A DNA stretch of 64,000 nucleotides from Bacteroidota bacterium (GCA_027619415.1 JAQCFO010000001.1:1-64000); one strand, 5' to 3'. Positions 27,941 to 40,400 are shown, counted from the stretch's first letter. Program-made: numbers and translations. The notes: generated from the letters alone by a model not told the origin.

Positions 27941-28068
27941 TTATTATGATATAATTAGTTTGTGAAATTAGTGATTATGTACAATATATTTATTTATTTA
28001 TTTAATTTAAAAAGAAAGTTTTTAACTTAAAAACATGGTATTGTTAACACTATTGTAATTTTGAATTT

Positions 28069-28884
28069 GTGAAAAAATTAGTTCCAATTTTTGATTTTTA
28101 TATAAAGTCTAGTTTACACTTATCTTTTTGTGTGTTGTCTTTAATTATAATTACCTGTTTAAGATTTGATTTAGACTTTAGTTTCAGCTTATTGATTTGT
28201 GTTTTTTGTGCCACAATAATAGTTTACAATTTTATAAAATATGCCTCTACTTTACCATATTATTTTTTTACTAAAAATGCCCCTGTTAAAAAAATTCAAT
28301 TCTTAAGTTTTGTAGCAGGGTTTTTTTTAATTAGTTCAGTTATATTTCTTAATACTAAAACCATAATAATAGGTTTTATACTCTTTGTACTATGCTTGAC
28401 CTATGTGATTCCTTTTAATAGATCTAATATTAGAAATTATAGTAAAATTAAAATTTTTGTTGTTGCATTATGTTGGTCAGGTGCCACAGTTTTAATGCCA
28501 TTTTCAGAAGATGTAACAGTTTATTCATGGGATACAGTTTTGCTGTTTATTCAAAGATTTATTTTTGTGTTCGTTTACACTCTGCCATTTGAGATTCGTG
28601 ACTTACAATACGACTCTATAAATCTTAAAACTATCCCTCAAGTTATTGGTATAAATAAAACAAAAACTTTAGCTTTTATACTTTTGACTTTATTTTGTTT
28701 TATTAGCTTTTTTATTGAACCATTTAAAATTCAACTTATTTTTACCGATATAATTATAGCCATTTTCACGGCTATTTTTATTTATAATACGAAAGAAAAG
28801 CAATCCAAATATTTTACAAGCTTTTTTGTTGAAGGACTTCCAGTTTTTTGGCTGCTTATTGTTGTAATTATTGAGAATATTTAG
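28069..28884 (+). CDS. UbiA-like prenyltransferase family membrane protein
   Basis: GTG start; multi-[23 protein letters not shown] matches the second UbiA motif, first Asp-rich motif not seen. Confidence 0.65.
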   Translation: MKKLVPIFDFYIKSSLHLSFCVLSLIIITCLRFDLDFSFSLLICVFCATIIVYNFIKYASTLPYYFFTKNAPVKKIQFLSFVAGFFLISSVIFLNTKTIIIGFILFVLCLTYVIPFNRSNIRNYSKIKIFVVALCWSGATVLMPFSEDVTVYSWDTVLLFIQRFIFVFVYTLPFEIRDLQYDSINLKTIPQVIGINKTKTLAFILLTLFCFISFFIEPFKIQLIFTDIIIAIFTAIFIYNTKEKQSKYFTSFFVEGLPVFWLLIVVIIENI

Positions 28885-29357
28885 AGTAAGGAATCTTTAA
28901 TTACCTTTTCTTTTAAATTAGACTTAAAATCTATTATTTTATTTTGAATCTTTTTGTCACTAGATCCAATTATAGAAGCAGCTAATATTCCAGCATTTTT
29001 TGCACCATTTAAAGCTACCGTAGCAACTGGAACACCTGCAGGCATTTGTAGTATTGACAAAATAGAATCCCACCCATCAATAGAATTTCTAGATTTGATA
29101 GGCACTCCTATTACTGGTAAAGGAGTTAGAGAAGCTATCATTCCAGGAAGGTGAGCCGCTCCACCAGCACCAGCTATTATTACAGATATCCCTCTTATAT
29201 GTGCGTTTTTACCATATTCCATCATTTTTTCAGGAGTTCTATGAGCAGATACAATCTCTACTTCGTTAAATATTTCAAATTCATTTAAAACATCTATAGC
29301 TTCTTGCATTACTGGAAGATCTGATTTACTTCCCATGATAATTCCAACTTTTGCCAT
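28881..29357 (-). CDS. purE: N5-carboxyaminoimidazole ribonucleotide mutase
   Basis: [50 protein letters not shown]. Confidence 0.96.
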   Translation of the reverse strand: MAKVGIIMGSKSDLPVMQEAIDVLNEFEIFNEVEIVSAHRTPEKMMEYGKNAHIRGISVIIAGAGGAAHLPGMIASLTPLPVIGVPIKSRNSIDGWDSILSILQMPAGVPVATVALNGAKNAGILAASIIGSSDKKIQNKIIDFKSNLKEKVIKDSLL

Positions 29358-29359
29358 AA

Positions 29360-30514
29360 TTATTTTGTTTTAATTTGAATCAGTTTCTTTATTTTTTTAG
29401 CTTTTTTAAGTCCTTCTGTTAAATCAGTATCAGTAATTGTTGCATGCCCCATTTTTCTATTGGGCTTTGTTTGTTTTTTACCATATAAATGAATTTTGAC
29501 ATTGTCAATTTTCATTGCTTCTTCAATTCCTTGATAACATACTTTTCCTACTGCGCCTTCACCTCCTACCAAGTTAGCCATTATTGCATAAATATTGGAT
29601 TTGGAACAACCTAAAGGTAAGTTTAGTATAGCATTTATGTGTTGATCAAATTGAGAGCTAGAACAAGCTTCAATAGAATAGTGAGCGCTGTTATGTGGCC
29701 TTGGAGCTACCTCATTCACTAGAATGTCATCATCTTCAGTTAAAAACATTTCCACAGCTAATAATCCAACATGATTAAACGATTTTGATGTTTTTAGCGC
29801 TATTTCTTTCGCTTTAGCAATTAAATGATCACTTATTTGTGCTGGGCAAATAACATACTCAACTTGATTAGATATTTTATTAAAATCCATTTCTACAATT
29901 GGAAAAACTTCAATTTGTCCTGATTTGTTTCTCGCAATTGTAGTTGCAAGCTCTTTTTTAAAAGGGATTAATTCTTCAACTATAAACTCTTCATTTGGCA
30001 AATCGTCAAATTCAACTTTAGAATTAATTATTTTAACTCCATAACCATCATATCCAAATTTTGTTTTTTTCCACACACAGGGATATTTAATATCATTTTT
30101 TTCGGCTGATATTTTGAAATGATCTAAAGATTTAAAATAATAAAAATGGGCAGTAGGAATTCCATTGTCTATAAAAAACTGTTTTTGTACAGATTTGTCT
30201 TGAATGATTTTTAGTGTACTTGAACTTGGAAATACTTTTATTCCCTTCTTTTCTAGTTTTTCTAATGCTTCAATATTTACGTGTTCAATTTCATAAGTAA
30301 CTAAGTCACAATTTTTACCAAATTCATAAACTGAATCAAAATCCATCAAGTTACCTTGAGTGAATTTGTTACATAATTTTTTACAAGGGGATTCACTACT
30401 AGGGTCAAGGATATTAGTTTTAATACTTAATCTAGAAGTTACATTAAGTAACATTTTTCCAAGTTGACCACCACCAAGTATTCCTAATGTAAATTTTGAA
30501 GAGAAATAATTCAT
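29360..30514 (-). CDS. purK: 5-(carboxyamino)imidazole ribonucleotide synthase
   Basis: [18 protein letters not shown]-grasp, [37 protein letters not shown]. Confidence 0.96.
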   Translation of the reverse strand: MNYFSSKFTLGILGGGQLGKMLLNVTSRLSIKTNILDPSSESPCKKLCNKFTQGNLMDFDSVYEFGKNCDLVTYEIEHVNIEALEKLEKKGIKVFPSSSTLKIIQDKSVQKQFFIDNGIPTAHFYYFKSLDHFKISAEKNDIKYPCVWKKTKFGYDGYGVKIINSKVEFDDLPNEEFIVEELIPFKKELATTIARNKSGQIEVFPIVEMDFNKISNQVEYVICPAQISDHLIAKAKEIALKTSKSFNHVGLLAVEMFLTEDDDILVNEVAPRPHNSAHYSIEACSSSQFDQHINAILNLPLGCSKSNIYAIMANLVGGEGAVGKVCYQGIEEAMKIDNVKIHLYGKKQTKPNRKMGHATITDTDLTEGLKKAKKIKKLIQIKTK

Positions 30515-30583
30515 AATAAATTATTTTGTCAAAAATACATTAAAATGTAATTAACTATAAAATAATTTAACTATTGATTTTGG

Positions 30584-30591
30584 TATATTTG
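30584..30591 (+). promoter_or_regulatory. Candidate -7 element (TAnnTTTG) for adk
   Basis: TATATTTG 24 nt upstream of ATG 30616; lies inside the overlong ORF-track call, supporting the later start. No clear -33 element seen. Confidence 0.4.
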
Positions 30592-30615
30592 CTTTTTGTA
30601 AATTTTGTCTTAATT

Positions 30616-31191
30616 ATGATTAACTTAATTTTATTTGGAAAACCTGGTTCTGGAAAAGGAACACAAGCTGAGTTTGTTAAAAAAAAATATGATTTAATTC
30701 ATATTTCTACAGGAGATGTTTTTAGATATAATATTTCTCAGAAAACTGACCTTGGTATTCTTGCTAAATCTTATATGGAAAGCGGGGATTTAGTACCTGA
30801 CAATGTTACAATTCAAATATTACAAGCAGAAGTGAATAAGAACCCTGATGCAAATGGTTTTATTTTTGATGGATTTCCTAGAACTACTCTTCAGGCAGAA
30901 ATGTTAGATGAATTTTTAAAAAATAAAAATTTAAGTATATCAATGACTATTGCTTTAGAGGTGGATGCAAATGTATTAATAGATAGGCTTATAAATAGAG
31001 GAAAAGATAGTGGAAGAGCCGATGACCAAGATAGATCTAAAATTCAAAATAGGTTTGAAGAGTATAATAATAAAACTTCTCCATTAATTAACTATTATAG
31101 ATCTCAAAACAAATTTTTTGAGATTGATGGGACTGGGAAAATAAGTGAGATAAGTAAAAGAATATTTAACGTTATTGATTCAAATATATAA
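30616..31191 (+). CDS. adk: Adenylate kinase
   Basis: [38 protein letters not shown]-track start (30574) moved to ATG 30616. Confidence 0.95.
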   Translation: MINLILFGKPGSGKGTQAEFVKKKYDLIHISTGDVFRYNISQKTDLGILAKSYMESGDLVPDNVTIQILQAEVNKNPDANGFIFDGFPRTTLQAEMLDEFLKNKNLSISMTIALEVDANVLIDRLINRGKDSGRADDQDRSKIQNRFEEYNNKTSPLINYYRSQNKFFEIDGTGKISEISKRIFNVIDSNI

Positions 31192-32192
31192 TGACTGAAG
31201 GAAATTTTGTAGACTATGTTAAAGTAGATGTGTTTTCTGGAAATGGAGGTAAAGGATCCGCGCATTTTCATAGGGAAAAGTATATAACTAAAGGAGGTCC
31301 TGACGGTGGTGATGGGGGCAGAGGAGGTCACATTATTGTCATAGCCGATAAATCATTGTGGACTCTCCATCATTTTAAATTTAAAAGACACTTTAGATCT
31401 GGTCACGGTGGAGATGGAAGTGGAAGTAGAAGTTCTGGAGCAGATGGTATAGATATCTACATAAGAGTTCCTTTAGGAACTGTTGTAAAAGATTCTTTGA
31501 CTAATGAAGTTATGTTTGAAACAATAGATGATGGTGATGAAAAGATAATTTTAGATGGGGGAATGGGAGGTTTAGGTAATTGGAATTTCAGATCTTCCAC
31601 TAATCAGGCTCCTCGATATTCTCAACCTGGAATTAAAGGAAAAGAAATACAGATCACTCTTGAACTTAAGGTTTTGGCAGATGTTGGATTAGTTGGTTTT
31701 CCAAATGCTGGAAAATCTACTTTATTAAAAACTGTTACATCTGCAAAGCCTAAAATAGGTAATTATGAATTTACTACACTTAAACCTAACCTAGGTATTG
31801 TCGAATACAGAGATTATAGATCTTTTATTATTGCAGATATTCCTGGAATTATTGAAGGTGCTTCAGAGGGGAAGGGGTTAGGTCATCATTTTTTAAGACA
31901 TATAGAGCGAAACTCTATTTTACTTTTTTTGATTTCTTGTGAATCGGAAAAAGTAGTTAATCAGTATGATATTTTAATTAATGAATTAAGAAAATATAAT
32001 CCAGAGTTATTGGATAAAGACCGGATGATAGTGGTTTCTAAATCTGATTTAATTGATCAAAAAAGAAAAGATAAAATTAGTATAGAAATATCAAAAAAAA
32101 TTAAAAATATTCCTTTTGATTTTATATCATCGGTTTCAAATCAAGGGCTTGTAAAACTAAAGGATGATTTATGGAAATTATTAAATCCATAA
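31191..32192 (+). CDS. obgE: GTPase Obg
   Basis: [78 protein letters not shown]. Confidence 0.97.
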   Translation: MTEGNFVDYVKVDVFSGNGGKGSAHFHREKYITKGGPDGGDGGRGGHIIVIADKSLWTLHHFKFKRHFRSGHGGDGSGSRSSGADGIDIYIRVPLGTVVKDSLTNEVMFETIDDGDEKIILDGGMGGLGNWNFRSSTNQAPRYSQPGIKGKEIQITLELKVLADVGLVGFPNAGKSTLLKTVTSAKPKIGNYEFTTLKPNLGIVEYRDYRSFIIADIPGIIEGASEGKGLGHHFLRHIERNSILLFLISCESEKVVNQYDILINELRKYNPELLDKDRMIVVSKSDLIDQKRKDKISIEISKKIKNIPFDFISSVSNQGLVKLKDDLWKLLNP

Positions 32193-32264
32193 TTTGACTA
32201 AATTCTTCTATTGTAGAGAATCTATTTGTTTAATAAATTAGTTATGTCTTAGCTTAATAATACT

Positions 32265-33629
32265 ATGAGAATTCATTTTATAGCAGTGGGAGGGAGTGCA
32301 ATGCATAATTTAGCAATTGCTCTGCATTTAAAAGGCTATGGGGTTACTGGAAGTGATGACCACATTTTCGAACCTTCTAAATCTAGATTAAATAAGCACG
32401 GTTTACTTCCCAATAGTTTTGGATGGGATGCTTCTAAAATATCTAATGACATAGATTTTGTTGTCCTTGGTATGCATGCGAAATCTGATAACCCTGAACT
32501 TATTGAAGCTCAAAACAAGAAACTTAAAATAGTTTCTTATCCTGAGTTTATTTATCAAATGTCTAAAAACAAAACACGGGTAGTAATTGGAGGAAGTCAT
32601 GGAAAAACTTCAATTACCGCAATGATTTTACATGTTTTAAATGATAACGCAAAAGAAGTGGATTTTATGGTAGGGGCTCAGCTTGAAGGATTTGAAACTA
32701 TGGTTCATTTAACTGATCATAATGATTTTATTTTATTAGAAGGTGACGAGTACTTGTCTTCTCCAATAGATAGAAGACCTAAATTTCATCTTTACAAACC
32801 TAATATTGCACTTTTAAGTGGAATTTCCTGGGATCATATTAATGTTTTTCCAACTAAAGAAGTTTATTTAAAACAATTTGAACTTTTTTTAGAGACCATA
32901 GTTTCAGGAGGAGTTTTGGTTTATAATAAGTTAGATAATCAAGTCAATCAAATCACTGAAAATTGTAGTAGACCTATAAGGAAATTAGAATATTCTATGC
33001 CTAATTATTTTATCAAAAATGATATTTCTTTCCTTAAAACAGATGAGGGAGACTTGCCATTAAAGATTTTTGGCGAACATAATTTAAGTAATTTATCTGG
33101 AGCAAAACTTATATGTCAGTTGATGGGAGTTCAAGAAGAAGAGTTTAACCACTCCATTACTTCATTTAAAGGTGCTGACAAGCGTTTGGAGTCAATTCTT
33201 GATATGGAAGACCGAACTGTCTTTAAGGACTTCGCTCACTCTCCTAGTAAAGTTATAGCAACCACTAAAGCTTTAAAAAATCAATACAAGAATAGAAAAC
33301 TTATAGCTTTACTTGAGTTACATACTTTTAGTAGTTTAAATGAAGAGTTTATAGTGGAATACAAAGACAGTTTAAAAAGTGCAGATAAGGCTATTTTATT
33401 TTATGATCCAAAAGCTATAAAAAATAAAGGATTGGAAGAGTTGAAGGATGTAAATATCAAAAAAGCTTTTAACGACGATAATTTACATGTATTCTCAGAT
33501 TCAGATGTTCTAAAGGATTTTTTATTAACTCAATCTTATGCAAATACTAATTTACTTTTTATGAGTTCTGGAAATTATGCTTCCCAAGATTTGTCTTATT
33601 TGGTTAGTCAGATTAAAATAAGTCAATAA
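32265..33629 (+). CDS. mpl: UDP-N-acetylmuramate:L-alanyl-gamma-D-glutamyl-meso-diaminopimelate ligase
   Basis: Mur-ligase fold: IAVGGSAMHNLAIALHLKGYGVTGSDDHIFEPS, GGSHGKTSITAMI, DFAHSPSKVIATTKAL. Confidence 0.9.
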   Translation: MRIHFIAVGGSAMHNLAIALHLKGYGVTGSDDHIFEPSKSRLNKHGLLPNSFGWDASKISNDIDFVVLGMHAKSDNPELIEAQNKKLKIVSYPEFIYQMSKNKTRVVIGGSHGKTSITAMILHVLNDNAKEVDFMVGAQLEGFETMVHLTDHNDFILLEGDEYLSSPIDRRPKFHLYKPNIALLSGISWDHINVFPTKEVYLKQFELFLETIVSGGVLVYNKLDNQVNQITENCSRPIRKLEYSMPNYFIKNDISFLKTDEGDLPLKIFGEHNLSNLSGAKLICQLMGVQEEEFNHSITSFKGADKRLESILDMEDRTVFKDFAHSPSKVIATTKALKNQYKNRKLIALLELHTFSSLNEEFIVEYKDSLKSADKAILFYDPKAIKNKGLEELKDVNIKKAFNDDNLHVFSDSDVLKDFLLTQSYANTNLLFMSSGNYASQDLSYLVSQIKISQ

Positions 33630-33640
33630 CAGTAATTATT

Positions 33641-34324
33641 ATGGATCATATTAAACATATATTTTTTGACTTAGATCACACCTTGTGGGATTTTAAAAAA
33701 AACTCTTCTTTAACATTTAAATTTTTATTAGAGAAATACAACATTCCTGTTAATCTAGAAATATTTTTAGAAATCTACATGCCAATCAATTTTTCTTTAT
33801 GGAAACTTTACAGAGATGAAAAAATATCTAAGGAGTATTTAAGGCATAACAGGTTAAAATCTGCTTTTGAAAAACTTAATATGGATATATCAGCAGATAT
33901 TATTGATAAGATGGCAGATGATTATGTGACTCACTTGCCTGATCACAATTTTTTAGTTAAAGATACTTTACTGGTTTTAGATTATTTAGTAAACAATTAT
34001 GAGTTACATATAATTACCAATGGATTCACTGAAGTTCAAAAGAAAAAAATAACCAACTCTAATCTTGATAAATACTTTTCATGTATTATTGATTCAGAAA
34101 CAGTAGGAGTCAAAAAGCCTAATTCTAAAGTATTTGAATATGCTTTAAAAGCAGCTGGAGCAACTCAAAAAGAAAGTCTAATGATTGGCGATAATTTAGA
34201 AGCAGATATTATAGGAGCATTAAATGCTGGTTTTAGTGCTATTCATTTTAATAATAATAATGAACCGACACATTCACACTGTAAAATAATAACGAACTTA
34301 AAATCTTTGAATTCTATTTTATAA
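33641..34324 (+). CDS. HAD family hydrolase, YjjG-like
   Basis: FFDLDHTLWDFKKNS, ITNGFTEVQKKKI, KKPNSKVFEYAL, MIGDNLEADIIGALNAG. Confidence 0.9.
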   Translation: MDHIKHIFFDLDHTLWDFKKNSSLTFKFLLEKYNIPVNLEIFLEIYMPINFSLWKLYRDEKISKEYLRHNRLKSAFEKLNMDISADIIDKMADDYVTHLPDHNFLVKDTLLVLDYLVNNYELHIITNGFTEVQKKKITNSNLDKYFSCIIDSETVGVKKPNSKVFEYALKAAGATQKESLMIGDNLEADIIGALNAGFSAIHFNNNNEPTHSHCKIITNLKSLNSIL

Positions 34325-35065
34325 TTAATAGTTTTTTTGTCGAACTATTTCATATAAAATCGTTCCACATGCTACAGATACATTTAATGATTCTATTTTT
34401 CCAAGCATAGGAATTTTAATAAGGTGATCACATAAATTAATTACTGAACTAGACAAACCTTTATCTTCAGAACCCATTACTATTGCTTGAGATTTTTTGA
34501 AACTAGTTTGATAGATTGTTTTTTCAGCTTTTTCTGATGCGCCATAGATAGGAACTTCAAATTGTTTTAAAAGAAATAGAGCATCTTTTATATGACCTAC
34601 TTTACATATAGGGACATTAAATACAGCTCCTGAAGATGTTTTAATGGTGTCTCCATTAACTGGAGCACTCCCACTGGATTGAATTACTATACAATCAACT
34701 GCAGCGCATTCAGCAGTTCTAACAATTCCTCCAAAGTTTCTAACATCAGATAGTTGATCTAAAATCAATATAGAAGCAGAATCTTTTTTGGTTTCTAATA
34801 TCTCACTTAAATCATCGATAGATAAAAACTTAATAGCAGCTATGGTAGCTACAACACCTTGATGATTTTTTGGTGTCAATCTGTTTAACTTTTCAACAGG
34901 AACATAGGAAATTTCTATAGATTTCTTTTTTAATGTTTTCATTAATTCATAGGCTGAAGCTCCAGTCAAACCTCTTTGTATAAAGACTCTATTAATGGAT
35001 TCACCCGAATCTATTGCTTCCATGACAGATCTTATTCCATAAATTTGTGTTGTTTCTTTTTCCAT
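34325..35065 (-). CDS. rlmB: 23S rRNA (guanosine-2'-O-)-methyltransferase RlmB / SpoU family
   Basis: YGIRSVMEAIDSG, ILDQLSDVRNFGGIVRTAECAAVD, MGSEDKGLS, LIKIPMLGKIESLNVSVACGTILYE. Confidence 0.93.
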   Translation of the reverse strand: MEKETTQIYGIRSVMEAIDSGESINRVFIQRGLTGASAYELMKTLKKKSIEISYVPVEKLNRLTPKNHQGVVATIAAIKFLSIDDLSEILETKKDSASILILDQLSDVRNFGGIVRTAECAAVDCIVIQSSGSAPVNGDTIKTSSGAVFNVPICKVGHIKDALFLLKQFEVPIYGASEKAEKTIYQTSFKKSQAIVMGSEDKGLSSSVINLCDHLIKIPMLGKIESLNVSVACGTILYEIVRQKNY

Positions 35066-35764
35066 TTATAGCTGAGTGGAATTTAAATAAGTAACAAAAC
35101 TCTTTAAACTTTCTTTATCCTGAAGATTGAGTTTATTTTCTTTTCTATATTTTTTATATGCTTTTCCATTCAAAAGATTGAGTGCTTGCATTTTATTATG
35201 TGATGTAGGTACTATATATGATTTATTGTTGTTAAATATCAAAAAAACACTATTGTCTACCCATTTAGGACTAGGTGGTTTTGTGTAACCAGTTGCTGGA
35301 GCAGTTACATTAGGTTTTTCTGGCATCTCAATTTTTTTCTGAGGAAAATAATATAATCCATAACTCTCAAGTTTTAAAACTTCTTCTAATACGGCAATTG
35401 TATTTTCTGGTTTATTAAGTTTAAATGAAAACAGTTTGTAGATTTCTCCTTCAATTGTTATTGTAACTGTTTCATCTATATCTATAGCACTAGCTTGACT
35501 ATTCTGATTGCTTTTTATTTCAAATTTTTGTTCTGAAATATCCAGTCTTATTTGTGCATTATACTTTTTTCCATTTGAAAAAATTATTTCTCCTGATTTA
35601 AAATCTTTATCTAAGTATGGATTTCCTTTTACTTTTGTATCGTATTCTTTTAATTTATATAAATTCACATTCCCATTTATAAAGAAGTTTGCTGTAGGAT
35701 CTGCAAATTGTGAAATTGCAGATTGTGAAATCAGTATTATAAAAAGTAGAATTAGTTTTTTCAT
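35066..35764 (-). CDS. Exported hypothetical protein
   Basis: Signal peptide MKKLILLFIILISQSAISQ; ORF-track start at 35818 replaced by Met at 35764. Confidence 0.65.
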   Translation of the reverse strand: MKKLILLFIILISQSAISQFADPTANFFINGNVNLYKLKEYDTKVKGNPYLDKDFKSGEIIFSNGKKYNAQIRLDISEQKFEIKSNQNSQASAIDIDETVTITIEGEIYKLFSFKLNKPENTIAVLEEVLKLESYGLYYFPQKKIEMPEKPNVTAPATGYTKPPSPKWVDNSVFLIFNNNKSYIVPTSHNKMQALNLLNGKAYKKYRKENKLNLQDKESLKSFVTYLNSTQL

Positions 35765-35930
35765 GTCATGTATTTTTGTGCTAATATAACTAAAACGCCC
35801 TTTAGGCTGGTTGTTCAAAATTATAATTAACTAAGTGTTTTATCCATTAATGTTATTGTTTTTTCATTATTTATCTATTTTTAGAAATTTCTGGTTTCAT
35901 ACATTATGATATTTTAGAATTCTCTATATA

Positions 35931-35958
35931 AAAAAAGCACCCAATAGGGTGCTTTTTT
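35931..35958. terminator. Intrinsic terminator downstream of susD-like gene
   Basis: aaaaaagcaccc-aata-gggtgctttttt, perfect 12-bp stem with flanking A/T tracts. Confidence 0.9.
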
Positions 35959-35979
35959 ATATTAAGAAGTAGGTACTGA

Positions 35980-37458
35980 TTATTTAGTATCCCACCACAC
36001 TTTTGAATCTTGACTATAACCAGGTACTTTAGCAACCGCAGCATCGTGATTATCTTTGTTTGCACTAGCAGTAGTAGCACCATATCCTAATCTTACAGGA
36101 ATTCCAGTACCAGTTAACCAGTCTGTAGCACGAGCTAAATTAGGAAAATCTAATCTTCTGTGTTCAGCCCAAGCTTCTCCACTTTGCATGTATAATGCTT
36201 TCCATTTTTCAGTAGCAATAGTTTCCATTGATGCAGCTGCAACACCAGAAACATAAGTAGCAGCATCAGCTGATGCTACTCCCCATTGAGACATAGAAGC
36301 ATTAATACCTGCTTCATACCAAGCTTGAGCAGTTCCAGGAACTGACCAACCTCTATAAGCAGCTTCTGCATAACTTAACGCTACTTGAGCGTAAGAAAAT
36401 AACATACCACCAGCTGTAGCAGCACTTGTTTTAATCACTGAATCAGGTAAATAAGATACCCAAGATTGTAGGATACCAGGTGTTAGAACACCGTAAGGCA
36501 TTCCTCCATATATTAATCCATCAACAACTTGATAGTCTACAGCAACTTTTGCACCATTTTCTAATGATCCAGCAGCTGTAACAACAGGCTTCATAAACAC
36601 ATGTACTCTTGGATCAATATTTACACCACCATTATAAAGGTGAGCAAACATTACATCACTAGCAGCAAAGTCATCTCTAGTTGAAAATCTATCTTCCCAT
36701 GGGCTATCATTTGCATCAGCATCAGTATATGGATAGTGAATATCTCCACCAGATCCAATTACTCCATTATTGTGAGCTTCTAAAAATTTAGATTGAGCTG
36801 TAGCAGCATCCACATCTGCAAGTCTTAAGGCCATTACCATTTTCATAGTATTTCCAAACTTTTTCCATGCATCTGCACTTCCGTTAAACATATAGTCTCC
36901 ACTTAAACCACCACCATCTAGCATACCTAAAGCAGCATCTATTTGAGCAAACATGCCCATATAAATATCTTTTTGATCATCAAATTGTGGCTTTAATTCA
37001 TCTACACCTTTTAATGCTTGAGAGTAAGGAATTGCTCCCCAAGCATCAGTCATTTTTTGGTACATGAAAACTTGTAATAAGTGAGCAACACCCATTTGCA
37101 TACCAGCTGATCCTGAAGATGAATAAGCTTTTGGATTTGTAGTATTTAAATTAATTACAGTTTGAAGATCCATAAGTGGACCTGTATACCAACCGTCGAA
37201 GTTCCATTGCGTGGTTTCGTAACAAGAATCTTCATTGTATGTAATTTCAGAAACATGTTGAACTAACAATAAAGGATTCACATTACTTACTAAATCAGGA
37301 ATGTTTCTCATTGCTCCAGTTATAAGAGCACCAGTATTTGCTTTTGAAACTGAGTTTGGATTAAGATTTTCATCTCCAAAGTCAACAGTTTCGCAGGACA
37401 CGAACAATAAGCTACTTATTGTTAATAATCCGATTATTTTTTGAATTTGTTTTTTCAT
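35980..37458 (-). CDS. SusD/RagB family nutrient-binding outer membrane lipoprotein
   Basis: Lipobox LLFVSCETVDFGDENLNPNSVSKANTGALITGAMRNIP; downstream of SusC-like gene. Confidence 0.92.
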   Translation of the reverse strand: MKKQIQKIIGLLTISSLLFVSCETVDFGDENLNPNSVSKANTGALITGAMRNIPDLVSNVNPLLLVQHVSEITYNEDSCYETTQWNFDGWYTGPLMDLQTVINLNTTNPKAYSSSGSAGMQMGVAHLLQVFMYQKMTDAWGAIPYSQALKGVDELKPQFDDQKDIYMGMFAQIDAALGMLDGGGLSGDYMFNGSADAWKKFGNTMKMVMALRLADVDAATAQSKFLEAHNNGVIGSGGDIHYPYTDADANDSPWEDRFSTRDDFAASDVMFAHLYNGGVNIDPRVHVFMKPVVTAAGSLENGAKVAVDYQVVDGLIYGGMPYGVLTPGILQSWVSYLPDSVIKTSAATAGGMLFSYAQVALSYAEAAYRGWSVPGTAQAWYEAGINASMSQWGVASADAATYVSGVAAASMETIATEKWKALYMQSGEAWAEHRRLDFPNLARATDWLTGTGIPVRLGYGATTASANKDNHDAAVAKVPGYSQDSKVWWDTK

Positions 37459-37476
37459 TGTATATATGATTACTAA

Positions 37477-40400
37477 TTAAAATTTCATGCTTAAGTTAAG
37501 ACCAAAAGATCTTGCTGATGGTAACTGACCACCTTCACTAGCAAAATTTCCCCCTGACCAATTTCCACCTAATTCTGAAGGATCTAGACCTGGAGTTTTT
37601 TCACCTCTATAGTCACCCCAATCAGTTGTTTCAGATAAGATAGCTAGGTTTGTTCCAATCACAGCTAAACTAATAGATGAAAAAGGAGTTTTAGCTACTT
37701 GGTCAGCATCAAATGTATAACCAAATCTTACTTGTCTTAACTTAACAAAAGAAGCATCTACTAACCATAGATCATCTCTTGTCCAGTTACCCCAAGCCCA
37801 TGAATCAGGAGCTCTATATCCATCAGCAACAGTACCATCAGCGTAAACACCTACTTGGTGAATTCCACCACCACTACTAACTGGATCTCTTTTTGGATTT
37901 CCTTTATCATTTAAACCTGCTGTCCACTCATGAAGACCAGCCGCCATTGAGAACATATCTGTAACAGAATGGTATAAACCTCCATCTTGGAAATCTATAT
38001 TAACTGCTAAATCCCAATTCTTATATACCAAGTTAGAGTTTATACCTCCAGTAAAGTTTGGCATGATGTTTCCAAGTAATTGATTGTTTTCATACATGTG
38101 ACTCCCAACGTTTTCACCTGAACCATAGAAAACCCAATTTCCATTTTCATCTTGCATTCTTTTTCTTCCATATAACATTCCCCACTCTTCACCAACGATT
38201 TCTTGAAGATCCATACTAGACCATGATAACCATGAGGATAATATATTTCTTTCAATACCATCGTATATAAAATCAACTGTTTTCTTAACAGTAGCGAAGT
38301 TAAAAGAAAGATCCCATCTTAAATCATCAGTTAGAATAGGAGTACCTGAAATCATTGCTTCTATACCAGCAGAAGAAGTAATTTTTGAATTTACACTTAA
38401 TCCAGTATATCCTGTACTTCCAGCAGCAGAAATTGATACAGGTAAGTTTGAATCTTCTCTGTCAAAATATGTAAGATCAATTCCTAATCTGTTGTTTAAA
38501 ATCTTCACTTCAAGTCCATATTCCATTTCAGTTCTCATACCACCCGTTAAATTTGGATTAGCAAGAGTGTTTGGAACCGCTAAAGAAGCTAAAGAACCAT
38601 ATGCTGTTCCAGATCCATATACAGGACTCGTTTGGTAAGTTCCAGGAAATATAGGAGCTTCAGAATATCCAGCTCTAAATTTACCAAATGTAATACCGTC
38701 TACATCTAATAATTTATTCCATATAAAACTTCCAGATAAACTAAATGTTTCAATTCTGTTTGCATCAGCTGCAGCTGTTGAACCCCAGTCTAATCTGTAA
38801 GACCCGTCTAAGTATAACATACTGTCGTATCCTAAAGATACAAGTCCATATGCAGAAACTCTTTTATTACTTGATTTAGAAGTACTGTAATTAGGCTTAT
38901 CTACAGAATTTGAAAGTATATAAAAATCAGGGATCGCTAGACCACCAGATGTACTTGCGTTTGTTTGTGAAGCTATATTTTGTCCAGTACCGTATCCTAA
39001 AATTGCGCTTAAATCAAAATTTGACGTTATTTTCGTGTCATAATTAAGTCTAGCAGCAAATTCATTGCTTTCAGAAAAATAAGATCCTTCACTAAAACTC
39101 GCTTGTTGAGATAATGTGTTTTGTCCTATATAACCTCTACCCCATGAATTTTGATTATAAGCTCTTCTTTTAACTTCAACGTTAGCACTAAGGCCATCCA
39201 TGATGTCATAGTTTAAACCAAAGTTTCCTGAGTAAGTTGAGTTTTTATTATTGTTAGTATTTTGGTACTGCTCGTAATGAGGAGCATCCCAATACTGTGG
39301 ACGAGCATTTCTAGCTGATCTTCTGTTCCAAGTGTAAAATACACCGTTAACATGATAGTTCTCTCTAAGTCTGTCCATATCTAATTGTCTTTGCCACCAT
39401 TGGCTAAAGTTAGATTGTAAACTTCCATATCCACTTGATACATAATTGTCTGTAGCTTGAATCTTTGCATTTAAAGATGCATATACAGTTAATTTATCAG
39501 TTGCATTTAAAGAAGTGTTGATATTTACATCATAAGTATCTCTTCCAGCATTAGGAACAGGTAACGTACCGTTTGTAGCACGTGCTGTAGTTCTAAAGCT
39601 AAAATCTTCACCACCTTTAGCAAATGATAAACTTGTACTTGACATCATACCAGTTTCAAAGAAATTCTTAATGTTGTTTGGATTTGGAGACCAAGCTCTA
39701 GTTTGTCCATATTCTGAAAGACCAGGAATCCAAGAATCCCAGTGTCTAGCTTGTCTACCATCTAATGCTGGACCCCAAGATTCGTCAGCTGCATAATATG
39801 GAATATTTTGTCCATTAAATGCTGCCCATGAAGCAGGATCTGTTGCAGGGTCGTAAGTAAAAGTACCCATTGTTTGTGAATAACCACCACCATACTCATT
39901 TTGGTATGGGTGAAGTCTACTAATGTTACTAATTACAGTATTGTGATCAACAGAAATATATGATTCACCTGCTATAGCTTTTTTAGAAGTAATTATAATT
40001 ACACCACTTTTTGCTTCAGACCCATAAAGAGCAGTTGCAGCAGCACCCTTAAGTACCGTGATGTTATCTATATTGTCAGTATTAATATCAGTACTTGCTA
40101 CTTTAATACCATCAACTACATATAAAATATCTGTTTCACCTCTTAATCGAATAGCACTTGGCTCATAAGTTGAACTAGTTCCAGAAATTACCTGTACACC
40201 AGCTACTTTACCTGCAAGAGCAGTTCTAAAGTCAAGTTCTTTTGTTTTGGTTAAAGCATCTCCGCTAACTGCTTGCTGAGCATAACCAAGAGACTTAGCC
40301 TCTCTAGTAATACCAAGTGCAGTAACGACTACTTCTTCTAGAGCAGTGTCAGAAGAAAGAGATACGTTAATTGATGCAGATGCTCCAACAGTTACGTTTT

